A stretch of 64,000 nucleotides of DNA from Thiodiazotropha sp050291245 (GTDB lineage: Bacteria; Pseudomonadota; Gammaproteobacteria; Chromatiales; Chromatiaceae), in contig JBNKJP010000044.1 of the NCBI GenBank assembly GCA_050291245.1, positions 186,001-250,000 of the forward strand. Direction: 5' to 3'. A program made the position numbers and the translations under genes. Under the pieces are notes generated by a model. The model saw only the letters and a program-made list of their open reading frames with translations. It did not search any database and was not told the DNA's origin. This document shows, in pieces, positions 24,675-33,044 of the stretch; the first letter of the stretch is position 1; every line of letters begins with the position of its first letter.

Positions 24675-25241
24675 ATGATAAATCGTAATTCTATTTTCCT
24701 TTTTCTATTTTCCCTTATTTTTCTGACGGCTTGTAATCACTCTTCAAATGATAATGACACGAAGAGTGAAGCAAGATATCTATTCAATGTGGAGTTTTAT
24801 AACGCTGCCTGGTAGCAGGTCCATAAAGGTATCGTTATTGATCGTGAAGGTCGTGTTTTTCATTACGAACTGGAAGATGCCGTGTCCCGATTGGAATTCG
24901 GAGTACACTCCGCGGATGAGATTGATCAATTCTTCGCCAATAATCAGCAGTATTTGGCCAAAATAGAAGATAACCTGTTTGCTGAAAAGGTTACTCAGTC
25001 GGGCATGGTTGATTTCGATTCGTTAACTGATGAGTCAGCCGGATGCTATGACTATGGTCTTGTCATGTACACGCTACTCGATTTTAACGAGTTAACAGAT
25101 GAGTATAACAATCAGCTGCTTTTTGAGGCTGGAGATGGCATTGTCGTCAATACTAATCAATATGCAATACTGCTTCGTGACTGGCTGATAACCCTGGCAC
25201 TTGAGTATGAGGTTGTTGATCAGGCGTATCCTTGCATGTGA
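24675..25241 (+). pseudogene. Lipoprotein gene interrupted by an in-frame amber codon
   Basis: Reading from ATG 24675 gives MINRNSIFLFLFSLIFLTACNHSS, a clear lipoprotein signal with the lipobox LTAC (Cys20). After 46 codons the frame meets TAG at 24813-24815 (just after Ala-Ala-Trp), then continues open in the same frame to 25241 with convincing protein sequence (GIVIDREGRVFHYELED, then SADEIDQFFANNQQYL, and a Tyr/Asp-rich end). Full length would be 188 codons. The gene is far more A+T-rich than its neighbours, suggesting transfer. A re-start at GTG 24882 would lack the signal. Most likely it is a nonsense pseudogene or a base-call error. I recognise no family. Confidence 0.75.
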
Positions 25242-25358
25242 TCCGTGTATAACTGACATGCTTGCTGAATCTCCGGTATTAGGTGCCGGGAATTGAAATA
25301 GTGGTTCTTCGACAAAGTCACGATGGACTGGAGATTCCCGTGACTTGATCGCCTTGTG

Positions 25359-27137
25359 TCAGTCACGGAGGAGGGCATGTTCGCTGTTATCCTGATCAGC
25401 CAATAGTTGTTGGGTTGCGTTTAGGGACCGGTAGGTCTCGGATATCTCCATCAACCGCTCATGCTCCCCTCGGACCAGGATACGACCCGCCTGCAGCAGT
25501 AGGATTTCGTCCATGGCTTTTAGTCCCTGTATACGATGTGTGACCAGCAGCAGACTGCGGGTTTGTGCCCATTCGAGCAGGTTTTTCATCAGTTGCTGTT
25601 CGGTGTGCGGGTCCAATCCTTCGGTGGGTTCATCCAGAATCAAGATAGGCGCGTCCTTGAGCAGGGCCCGGGCGATGGCCAGGCGTCGGCTCTGTCCGCC
25701 GGAGAGGCGCAAGCCGAGTTCCCCGACCTGGGTATCGTAACCGGCCGGTTGAGACTGGATGAAGTCGTGGACGCAGGCCAGTCGGCAGGCGTCTTTCAGT
25801 TGCGTCTGGCTGGCATCCGGTTTGGCCAGGAGCAGGTTGTCGCGGATGCTGGCATTGAAGAGGTGATTGTACTGAGTGGCCACGGCGATCTCACGGCGCA
25901 GGCCCTCTCCGCAGAGTGCACTGTAGGAGACACCGCCCAGGGAGAGTTCCCCCTGGTCGATGGCGCGGAATTTGAGCAGCAGTTGTAATAATGTTGTCTT
26001 GCCGCTGCCGCTCGGACCGATTACAGCGATTTTTTGCCCCGGTCGCAGACTCAAACTGATGTCCTGTAGAGCCGGTCGATCAGATGGGCTGCCCGGGTAG
26101 GTGTAATGAATGGCCTTTGCGGTCAAGACCCGATCTTCGGGCAATGGGGTAGGCGACTCGGGTTCTCTGACCGGAGGCGGCTGGTCCACCAGTTCGAAGA
26201 TACGGCGGGCCGCCGCCAGGGTTTCACCCAATCCCAGGAAAGCGGCGGGCAGGGGGGCAATGGCCTCAAAACTGGCCAGGGTGAACAGGGCAAGCATGGA
26301 TAGGTGCGCGGGGGGCAGATCTCCGTTATTGACCAGGGGTATGGCGCTGATCGCGATCAACCACATGGCCAGGTGGGCAAAAAAACCGACCGCTCCCTGT
26401 GCAATTCCCTCCAGGTGGCTCTGGTGGGTCTGAGCCTCGACCAGACCGTGACTCAAGGTCTCGATGTGTTGTGCGTGCCGGGTATCCGCGCCATCGATGA
26501 GCAATTCCCCCAAGCCCTGCAGGTCGTTGACCAGATGGACACGCAACTCGCTGGAGAGGGTATTGATTCGCTGTCCGGAAGGTGTCGCCATTCGGCGGAT
26601 GAACAGGGGGAGCACTACCCCGCCAACGCCGAGTAGCAAGGCCTCGATCAGCGCCAAAAGCGGATCGAACCAATAGAGAGCAATGACAAACGCCAGGCTG
26701 GCAACCAGCGCGACACCCAAAGGTAGGATCAGACGCAGGTAGAAATGATCCAAGGTGTCGATGTCGGATCTCAGGCGGCTCAGCAGGTCACCGCTTCGAT
26801 AGCCTTCCAGGATGGCCGGAGCCAGGGGTTCGAGCCGCTCATAGAACCATACCCTGAGGGTGGACAAAAGCCGCAGGGTTGCCTCGTGGGTGACCAGTCG
26901 TTCGCCGTAACGACCCAGGGTACGTACAATGGCACAGGCGCGGATCACCGCCGCCGGGGTGAAATAGTTCATACTTACCCCCGCGACCCCGGCCACCGCC
27001 ATGGCCGCGATGAACCAACCGGACATGGCCATCAGGATGACGTTGGCGAGCAGGGTCGCGAAGGCGATCAATCCACCCAGCAGCAACCAGCCTTTGACCG
27101 GGCTCAGGATACGCAACAGCCGGATCGTCGGATTCAT
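25359..27137 (-). CDS. cydC: Cytochrome bd assembly ABC exporter subunit CydC
   Basis: This 592-residue half-transporter has a six-helix membrane domain (about residues 15-320) followed by an ATPase domain with Walker A IGPSGSGKTTLLQLL, signature LRLSGGQSRRLAIARALL and Walker B LILDEPTEGLD. CydC pairs with CydD to export glutathione or cysteine to the periplasm, which is needed for haem insertion into cytochrome bd and for c-type cytochromes. It overlaps cydD by four bases. The N-terminal LLGGLIAFATLLANVILMAMSGWFIAAMA helix is typical of CydC. The linkage to cydABX upstream on the same strand supports this assignment over other lipid exporters. Confidence 0.93.
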   Translation of the reverse strand: MNPTIRLLRILSPVKGWLLLGGLIAFATLLANVILMAMSGWFIAAMAVAGVAGVSMNYFTPAAVIRACAIVRTLGRYGERLVTHEATLRLLSTLRVWFYERLEPLAPAILEGYRSGDLLSRLRSDIDTLDHFYLRLILPLGVALVASLAFVIALYWFDPLLALIEALLLGVGGVVLPLFIRRMATPSGQRINTLSSELRVHLVNDLQGLGELLIDGADTRHAQHIETLSHGLVEAQTHQSHLEGIAQGAVGFFAHLAMWLIAISAIPLVNNGDLPPAHLSMLALFTLASFEAIAPLPAAFLGLGETLAAARRIFELVDQPPPVREPESPTPLPEDRVLTAKAIHYTYPGSPSDRPALQDISLSLRPGQKIAVIGPSGSGKTTLLQLLLKFRAIDQGELSLGGVSYSALCGEGLRREIAVATQYNHLFNASIRDNLLLAKPDASQTQLKDACRLACVHDFIQSQPAGYDTQVGELGLRLSGGQSRRLAIARALLKDAPILILDEPTEGLDPHTEQQLMKNLLEWAQTRSLLLVTHRIQGLKAMDEILLLQAGRILVRGEHERLMEISETYRSLNATQQLLADQDNSEHALLRD

Positions 27138-28900
27138 GCAATTCCCCCGGTGTAGGCGCTGGCGAGACGATGATAGAGACCCTGTTTTGCCATCAAGGCG
27201 GTGTGGTTTCCGGACTCGACCAGACGACCCTGATCGAGCACCAGGATCCTCGGTATGTCCCGTACCGTCACTAGCCGGTGGGCCACCATGATCACGGTGC
27301 GTTCCCGGGACAGCGCCTCCATGGCCTGGCGAATCAGTGCTTCGCTTTCGAGATCGAGGTGAGCGGTGGCCTCATCGAGAATCACCAATGGGGCGTCCTT
27401 GAGAAAGGCTCGGGCCAACGCCAGGCGTTGGATCTGGCCTCCGGAGAGCCCGCGAGCCCCTTCACCGACCCTTGTCTGATAACCCTCAGGGAGTTGTTGT
27501 ATGAAGCTGTGCGCATGGGCCCGCCGAGCCGCCTGTTCCACGTCTGCCTGATCCGCGTCGGGCCGTGCCAGGCGGATGTTGTCCGCCAGGGTACCCTGAA
27601 ACAGATGAGGACGCTGAGGCACCCAGGCTAGGTTTTTCCGCCATTCAACGGGGTCGATGTCATGCAAGGCTTCTCCATTGATCCGGATCTGCCCTTCCTC
27701 CAACGATAAAAACCCAAGCAGCAGGTTCAATAGGGTACTCTTGCCGGCGCCACTGGGGCCGACCAGGGCAATGCGTTCACCGGGTTCGATACTCAGGTTC
27801 AACCCTTCGAGGGCCCGCCGTCCGTCCGGATAGGTATGACCGACCGCCTCGAGGGTTAAACCGATGGGTCCGTAAACGGGTTTTCCCTGAGCGGATGTGA
27901 TTTGGGGTAGCGGAATGGGTGCTTCAAGGATCTTGAGCATGTTTTCCGCCGCGCCGATGGCGGCCATGCGCGCGTGGTAATGGGTGCCCATGTTTCTTAG
28001 GGGCAGATAGAATTCCGGGGCCAGCAGTAGGACGAAGAAACCGTAGAGGAAATCGAGTTCGCCCCAGAACAAGCGGAATCCGATCAATACCGCGACAATG
28101 GCAATGCTCACGGTGGAGAAGAACTCGAGGGCGAACGAGGAGAGGAAGGCCAGTCGCAACACCGACATCGTGGCCTTGCGGTAGTCATCCGAGATGCGTG
28201 CGATCATGGCCGCTTCGCGTCGGCTGGCATTGAACAGTTTGAGGCTGGTCAGTCCCTGGATGACATCCAGGAAGTGTGCGCTCATGTACGCCAACTGCTG
28301 CCACTGTTTCTGGTTGCGCATTTCCGCTCCCTTGCCGATCAGGATCATGAACAGGGGTATCAAAGGGGCAGTGCCCAGCATCACCAGGCCGGAGATCCAG
28401 TCGATGGGAAAAACGAACACCAGGATCGATAGCGGCACCGTCGCCATCAGTGCTATGGCAGGCAGAAAACGTGCGTAGTAGGCCTCCAATGCCTCTATGC
28501 CGTCGCTCAGGGTGTTGACCATATCGCCGGTGCGCTGTTCGTTGAGCCAGGCCGGTCCCAGTTGTCTCAGTCGGTCATAGAGGGTTTGGCGCAGACTTAG
28601 TTTGACCCGTTGTGCCGCGGCGTGGGCGGCCCATTCGGAGGCCCAGGCAAGACCGGCTCGAATGGCAAAGATCAGCAACAGGGTCCAGAACCAGGGCATG
28701 ACATCGTTCAGAGTACGTTGTTCGAAGATTACGCCGGATACGGCCTGGGCCAGACATCCGGCCTGCAGGATCAGTAACCAGCCGGAGAGCATGCCGAAAA
28801 CCACCGCCAGTTTGAGCTTGTTACCGGCGAGAGGTTTGTGTGTTTTCAGCCAGTCGGAAGGGCAAGTGGGTTTTGAGTTGGTCGAGTTCGCTTCGCGCAC
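27134..28900 (-). CDS. cydD: Cytochrome bd assembly ABC exporter subunit CydD
   Basis: This is the 588-residue partner of CydC. The membrane domain opens at about residue 28 (LKLAVVFGMLSGWLLILQAGCLAQAVSGVIF), and the coupling region has LGPAWLNEQRTGDMVNTLSDGIEALEAYYARFLPA, characteristic of CydD. The ATPase domain carries ALVGPSGAGKSTLLNLLLGF, ARGLSGGQIQRLALARAFLKDAPLVILDEATAHLD and the H-loop VAHRL. It is the first gene of the cydDC pair and is separated from the upstream cytochrome b gene by 334 bases with a strong terminator. The first ~25 residues are poorly hydrophobic and the true start may be slightly later. Confidence 0.93.
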   Translation of the reverse strand: MREANSTNSKPTCPSDWLKTHKPLAGNKLKLAVVFGMLSGWLLILQAGCLAQAVSGVIFEQRTLNDVMPWFWTLLLIFAIRAGLAWASEWAAHAAAQRVKLSLRQTLYDRLRQLGPAWLNEQRTGDMVNTLSDGIEALEAYYARFLPAIALMATVPLSILVFVFPIDWISGLVMLGTAPLIPLFMILIGKGAEMRNQKQWQQLAYMSAHFLDVIQGLTSLKLFNASRREAAMIARISDDYRKATMSVLRLAFLSSFALEFFSTVSIAIVAVLIGFRLFWGELDFLYGFFVLLLAPEFYLPLRNMGTHYHARMAAIGAAENMLKILEAPIPLPQITSAQGKPVYGPIGLTLEAVGHTYPDGRRALEGLNLSIEPGERIALVGPSGAGKSTLLNLLLGFLSLEEGQIRINGEALHDIDPVEWRKNLAWVPQRPHLFQGTLADNIRLARPDADQADVEQAARRAHAHSFIQQLPEGYQTRVGEGARGLSGGQIQRLALARAFLKDAPLVILDEATAHLDLESEALIRQAMEALSRERTVIMVAHRLVTVRDIPRILVLDQGRLVESGNHTALMAKQGLYHRLASAYTGGIA

Positions 28901-29003
28901 GGTCGTTTGCCTCGCTCCCGGATCAAAGCCGAATAGCTCACCAGTGCCTGGAAATGATTTTACTTTTTTCAGTCAATCTGAATCCAGGGATCCAGACACT
29001 GGC

Positions 29004-29035
29004 AAAAAACCTCTCCCAGGGGGAGAGGTTTTTTT
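29004..29035. terminator. Bidirectional intrinsic terminator
   Basis: An eight-base-pair stem CCTCTCCC/GGGAGAGG with a three-base loop is flanked by six A on the left and seven T on the right, so it can act on either strand. On the minus strand it would end the octaheme-cytochrome/cytochrome b transcript and insulate cydDC. Confidence 0.88.
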
Positions 29036-29085
29036 GAACCCATAACTTCCGTCATGAGTGGCTTTCTAAATGCACGATTTATATA

Positions 29086-29100
29086 GGACACTACACTAGG
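29086..29100. repeat. Isolated terminus of family B element
   Basis: AGGACACTACACTAGG is, in reverse complement, the CCTAGTGTAGTGTC end of the family B element including the flanking CCTA. The neighbouring bases (TATATAAAT) also resemble the inner part. No second end is found nearby, so this may be a decayed or solo copy. Confidence 0.45.
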
Positions 29101-29121
29101 GATGTCGCACCATCCGGCCTT

Positions 29122-29148
29122 CTGGATCCCGGCATACGCCGGGATGAC
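29122..29148. repeat. REP-like palindrome, copy 3 (inverted)
   Basis: CTGGATCCCGGCATACGC followed by CGGGATGAC is the reverse complement of copy 1, with the same loop. It sits 36 bases downstream (in map order) of the solo family B end. Confidence 0.8.
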
Positions 29149-29234
29149 GATGATGATTAACGTAAGTAAGTGCCCTTCGACCTGGGAACCTTAACCTATT
29201 GGGTTACCGGGTTAACAGGTGCCGTTATTTTTGA

Positions 29235-29939
29235 TCAATCCTTTACTGAAACAGAGTGGGTCTCCTCGATGTATGCCTTTTCCGCTTCGGTCAGTTCGAT
29301 GTTGTCGTACCCGCTGATCATGGTCTTGATGTAGTGGGTCGGGGTCTTGCCCGTGGTGGTCATGTACACGTGAATGATCACGAAGGTACCCATCAGGTAG
29401 GCCGCGGCGGTATGCACGAAGGCGATCGTGGTCAGACCCTGCCCCGACCAGGAGTAACCACTCCACAGATCATACAGCAGGTAGACGATGCCTGAAGCCC
29501 AGAGCGCCGGCCCGATCAACAGCATGAAGCTCATGTAGGCGAGTGACTGGAGGGCATTCTGTTTGCGCTGCAAACCTTTTTTGTAGGGGTGGGGCTCACC
29601 GACCAGGATCCCGTAGGCGTAGAAGCGGATGACCTTCATGACGCCTTCCTTGAACAGGTACTGCCGCCACTGACCGGTGGTGAAGTTCCAGAAGGTGGTG
29701 AAGATCCACAGCACGATCAGAGCCAGTGCGGCATAGGTGTGCAGGGTTACCGCGGTGCGAAAATCCAGCCAGTGATGCAGGCCGTGCAGGCCCAGTCCGG
29801 TATAGAACAGGGTGAAGATCAGCAGGGCCTGGGACCAGTGCCAGAAGCGCTCGTAGCGGGTGTAGATCATCACATAGTGCTTCTCGCCCCGCTGTTTGAA
29901 GTTCGCGGTCTGTCTGCATACCGTGGATTGATTACTCAT
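29235..29939 (-). CDS. Di-haem cytochrome b561-type membrane subunit
   Basis: This 234-residue protein has four membrane helices with paired histidines: ERFWHWSQALLIFTLFYTGL (His in helix 1), LHTYAALALIVLWIFTTF (helix 2), and FVHTAAAYLMGTFVIIHVYMTTTG (two histidines in helix 4), the pattern of quinol-oxidising cytochrome b subunits of formate dehydrogenase, thiosulfate reductase and Ni-Fe hydrogenase. It overlaps the octaheme cytochrome gene by four bases, so it most likely passes electrons between the quinone pool and that cytochrome. An N-terminal soluble stretch of about 20 residues precedes helix 1; an internal ATG (MIYTRYERFWHW) is an alternative start. It ends just right of a REP-like repeat. 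Confidence 0.88.
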   Translation of the reverse strand: MSNQSTVCRQTANFKQRGEKHYVMIYTRYERFWHWSQALLIFTLFYTGLGLHGLHHWLDFRTAVTLHTYAALALIVLWIFTTFWNFTTGQWRQYLFKEGVMKVIRFYAYGILVGEPHPYKKGLQRKQNALQSLAYMSFMLLIGPALWASGIVYLLYDLWSGYSWSGQGLTTIAFVHTAAAYLMGTFVIIHVYMTTTGKTPTHYIKTMISGYDNIELTEAEKAYIEETHSVSVKD

Positions 29940-31636
29940 GATGCGCTCCTTTGCGAATTTTTCTTGTTGAAGAGTTTGCGCAGCAGGCCATGAAGTAACA
30001 CGCCGACCAGAGCGCCGCCCAAGGCGAGATACCCGAGAATGTCGAGCCAGCCGAAATGGTCACGGCCGGGCATGTAGAAACCTTCCAGGTTTTGCAGGCG
30101 ACCGTCCCGGCTATGACACTCCGCACAGCTCATCGCATCCTCACTTGGAGCTACCATGTGGGTGATCGGCCAGAAAGAGTAAGTCTCGACGAAACCGTAC
30201 TCACCGCTGTAGGGGATGTGGTTCTTCTCCATGCCCACTTTGATGGCCCGACCGAAGTCGTAATTGCCCCAGTAGGCGTCGTCGTCGTCACCCCACAGGT
30301 GCATGTAGACCATGGTGTTGTTGCCCTTGTCGTAGGGTTGTACGGTATGCATGCGTTTAAAGGGCCAGATCCGCGAGACCCCGTCATCATGGGAGCCTTT
30401 GAAGCCATTGATCTCCACCGGTCCGCTGGAGGGATCGAAGTGGGTCTCGATGGTGGTGTAGAGCATCTGCCCATCGAACCAGTCGTAGTAGGGCACCAGG
30501 TTTTCCCCGTATTCAAAAGTGCCCTTGATCGATTTGTAGGTGGCCCGATGTTCCCCATTGCCTTGGGTGTAGTTCTTTTCCTTGTAGCCTTCACCGTTTT
30601 TGGTTTTGCCGGCGGTACGCCAGTCCCAATTGGTCTTGGTAGCCACGCCGCCCCGGGCGATGGTGGGAATATGGCAGGTCTGACAGGCGATCTTGTCCAC
30701 ATGGCCATTGAGCTTGATGCCCACCAGCTTGCTGTTGTCATGGGGTTGATCGCTGTGGCAGGACTCGCAGGTGGCCACGTCGCGGCGCTCACCGGGAAGA
30801 CCGAGACCTTCGGTGTCGTGGGCCATTACGTCATAGCGGCTACCGGCCCACAGATGCTGCTTGGTGACATGACAGGTAGTACAGGCGAAGTTGAGTCCGT
30901 CCGCATCCATATGCACATCGAGTTTCTTGTTCGGAAACTTGAGTGATGAGTCCAGATCGCCGTGTTTCACCCCATCACCACCTCCGCCGTAGAAGTGGCA
31001 GGAGCCGCAGTTTTCACGGCCCGGCTTGCCGACACTCTGGGCGACCTTGGCCCATTGAATCGGTTGCTTGCCTTCGAACATCACCGAACAGGCCTTGTTT
31101 CCCTGAGTGGGTGGGGTTTTGTAGTAGGTGCCCGTGCGATCGTGACAGACCAGGCAATCGATGTTGTCCTGGTTGGTGAAGTCGAAGCTGTCATCCTTCC
31201 AGCCGTAGCCCGCATGACACTGGGCGCACATACCTTCATTGCCTCTAGCATTGGTGCAGAAGGTATTGATGAGGGTTTTCTTACCGAGTTTCTGACCGGT
31301 CTTGGGATTGTCGTATTCCCAGGTCCAGTGTATCGATTTCATGAAATGACGTCCTGCCTCGGTATGGCAGGTGAGACAGGCCTTGGTGACTTCGGGACCA
31401 TTTTTGAAGGGTCCCTTGAGGGCTTTGAATTTGCCGTGATCAGCCGTGGATTCTCCATCGTCACGGATACTGGGTTTCGTGTCCGTGACAATGCGGAAAT
31501 TCATGTCCTGATCCAGGCCATGAGCGGGAGCGGCATGTTCGTCGCTTGAATAAATTGTGTTCGAGAAGACCAGTAACAGGACCCACAAAGAGGCCCTGAT
31601 ACCGGCCATACCAGCCAGTATGTGTTGTTTATGCAT
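29936..31636 (-). CDS. Octaheme c-type cytochrome, tetrathionate reductase (OTR) family
   Basis: The ATG at 31636 follows GGAAC by about ten bases and begins a signal peptide (MHKQHILAGMAGIRASLWVLLLVFSN); ATG 31672 is less likely. The 566-residue protein has eight CxxCH motifs: CLTCH, CAQCH, CLVCH, CGSCH, CTTCH, CESCH, CQTCH, CAECH. The large insert with HYTQGNGEHRATYKSI and the spacing match the OTR family, whose Shewanella member reduces tetrathionate, nitrite and hydroxylamine in vitro. A C-terminal helix (YLALGGALVGVLLHGLL) anchors it to the inner membrane with the haems outside. It is coupled to a cytochrome b gene, making a membrane quinone-linked reductase or oxidase. The physiological substrate is unknown; sulfur or nitrogen oxyanions are the candidates. 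Confidence 0.9.
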   Translation of the reverse strand: MHKQHILAGMAGIRASLWVLLLVFSNTIYSSDEHAAPAHGLDQDMNFRIVTDTKPSIRDDGESTADHGKFKALKGPFKNGPEVTKACLTCHTEAGRHFMKSIHWTWEYDNPKTGQKLGKKTLINTFCTNARGNEGMCAQCHAGYGWKDDSFDFTNQDNIDCLVCHDRTGTYYKTPPTQGNKACSVMFEGKQPIQWAKVAQSVGKPGRENCGSCHFYGGGGDGVKHGDLDSSLKFPNKKLDVHMDADGLNFACTTCHVTKQHLWAGSRYDVMAHDTEGLGLPGERRDVATCESCHSDQPHDNSKLVGIKLNGHVDKIACQTCHIPTIARGGVATKTNWDWRTAGKTKNGEGYKEKNYTQGNGEHRATYKSIKGTFEYGENLVPYYDWFDGQMLYTTIETHFDPSSGPVEINGFKGSHDDGVSRIWPFKRMHTVQPYDKGNNTMVYMHLWGDDDDAYWGNYDFGRAIKVGMEKNHIPYSGEYGFVETYSFWPITHMVAPSEDAMSCAECHSRDGRLQNLEGFYMPGRDHFGWLDILGYLALGGALVGVLLHGLLRKLFNKKNSQRSAS

Positions 31637-31747
31637 CTTAAAAGTTCCGTGATACGGTTGTGACCGCGACACATAAACAACTCGGCCCGGCCTAAATTTT
31701 AACCATCCCTTACCCCTCTTTTAATCGAGAGGTGTTCAATCCAGGGA

Positions 31748-31855
31748 TCAATCTCCCTGGTCGTCGTCATAATACTCGGCCTCATACCACATGACATTGA
31801 TAATTCCCATTGCAAGTGCCAAAAGCACCCCAAGTACCCAAGTGAAGTACCACAT
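31748..31855 (-). CDS. cydX: Cytochrome bd oxidase small subunit CydX
   Basis: This 35-residue protein runs from ATG 31855, with MWYFTWVLGVLLALAMGIIN as its single membrane helix followed by an acidic tail YYDDDQGD. The MWYF(A/T)W(I/V)LG start and length are diagnostic of CydX/CbdX, the third subunit that stabilises the haems of cytochrome bd-I. It lies 35 bases after cydB, the standard position, with a ribosome site AGGAGAAAC just upstream. The longer open frame through it on the same strand begins inside cydB and is not a real extension. Small genes like this are often missed by automatic annotation. Confidence 0.95.
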   Translation of the reverse strand: MWYFTWVLGVLLALAMGIINVMWYEAEYYDDDQGD

Positions 31856-31890
31856 TATAAGTTTCTCCTTTTGATTCTGTGCGCGACTGC

Positions 31891-33030
31891 TCAATACGCC
31901 GAGGTTCTCTCTTGCATCTCTTCGATCGAAAGGCGGCCCCACATCTTGCGATAGTTCCAGATGGTGTATCCGATCACGATAGGCAGAAAGATCACCACGG
32001 CCCAGAACATCACACTCAGGGTCAGGTGGCTGGAGGGCGCATCCCACACGGTCAGGCTGCTGCCCAGATCAGTGCTCGACGGCATGATGAAGGGGAACAG
32101 TGAGATACCCGCGGTCATGATGACTCCGGTAATGGCCAGGGAACTGGTGACAAAGCCCCAACCGGGACGGTCGGCGCGGGACATCAGGATGGTGAGGATC
32201 ACCCCTGCAAATCCCAATACCGGAAAGATCATGGTGATCGGGTAGTCGGCATAGTTGGCAAGCCAGGCACCGGGCATGACCTCGACCGTTTTGGCCAACG
32301 GGTTGGGCAGGGCGTCGAGGGGCGGTTGAGTCACGATTTTCAGACCGTCGATACCCAGCATCAGCCACAGGCCGGCCAGGGCGAAGGCGGCCATCGCTGC
32401 AATGCCGGTCCATAGTATCCAGACCTTGACCCGCTCGGTCAGGACCCCGCTGGTGCGCATCTGAATCCAGATGCCGCCGTGCATGGTCAGCAGGGCAAAG
32501 CTGACCACCCCGGCCAGAAGGGCAAAGGGATTGAGCAGCTCGAAAAAGGAGCCGGTGTAGTAGGCGCGTAATAATTCGTCCAGGTGGAAGGGTACTCCCA
32601 GCAACAGGTTGCCGAAGGCGACTCCGAACACCAGTGAAGGCACGGCACCGCCCACAAACAGGCCCCAATCCCAGGCATTGCGCCAGCGGGCATCACCCAG
32701 TTTGCTGCGGTAGTCAAAACCCACCGGGCGAAAAAACAGGGCAAACAGCACCAGCAGCATGGCGACATAAAAGCCGGAGAATGCGGTTGCGTACACCACC
32801 GGCCAGGCGGCGAAGATGGCGCCGCCCGCGGTGATCAGCCACACCTGGTTGCCATCCCAGTGGGGCCCCACGGTGTTGATCATGAGCCGGCGTTCGTCAT
32901 CGGTCCTGCCGACGAAGGGGAGCAGGTTGCCGACCCCCATGTCCATGCCGTCAGTGATGGCGAAGCCGATCAGCAGTACGCCGACGAAGACCCACCAGAT
33001 CAGTTTCAGAATTTCATAATCGATAATCAT
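31891..33030 (-). CDS. cydB: Cytochrome bd ubiquinol oxidase subunit II
   Basis: This 379-residue membrane protein has about nine helices and opens MIIDYEILKLIWWVFVGVLLIGFAITDGMDMGVGNLLPFVGRTD, the conserved CydB start. WDGNQVWLITAGGAIFAAWPVVYATAFSGFY and FRPVGFDYRSKLGDARWRNAWDW are also diagnostic. CydB is structurally paired with CydA and carries no haem in E. coli. It lies 14 bases after cydA and 35 before cydX, and ends with a positively charged tail. The three form a high-affinity oxidase that oxidises quinol and reduces oxygen without proton pumping, suited to low-oxygen growth. Confidence 0.96.
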   Translation of the reverse strand: MIIDYEILKLIWWVFVGVLLIGFAITDGMDMGVGNLLPFVGRTDDERRLMINTVGPHWDGNQVWLITAGGAIFAAWPVVYATAFSGFYVAMLLVLFALFFRPVGFDYRSKLGDARWRNAWDWGLFVGGAVPSLVFGVAFGNLLLGVPFHLDELLRAYYTGSFFELLNPFALLAGVVSFALLTMHGGIWIQMRTSGVLTERVKVWILWTGIAAMAAFALAGLWLMLGIDGLKIVTQPPLDALPNPLAKTVEVMPGAWLANYADYPITMIFPVLGFAGVILTILMSRADRPGWGFVTSSLAITGVIMTAGISLFPFIMPSSTDLGSSLTVWDAPSSHLTLSVMFWAVVIFLPIVIGYTIWNYRKMWGRLSIEEMQERTSAY

Positions 33031-33044
33031 TGGGTATCACTCCT

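Larger units (their letters stand above)
28901..29234. other. Repeat-rich gap between cytochrome b and cydD
   Basis: This 334-base gap holds a bidirectional terminator (29004-29035), a solo end of repeat family B (29086-29100) and REP-like copy 3 (29122-29148). I see no gene. The cydD promoter should lie left of the terminator, about 28905-29000. Confidence 0.6.

Noticed and set aside
24675..25241. Pyrrolysine or other recoding at the amber codon
   Set aside because: No pyl genes or suppressor tRNA are in the window and a single nonsense change or base error is the simpler reading.
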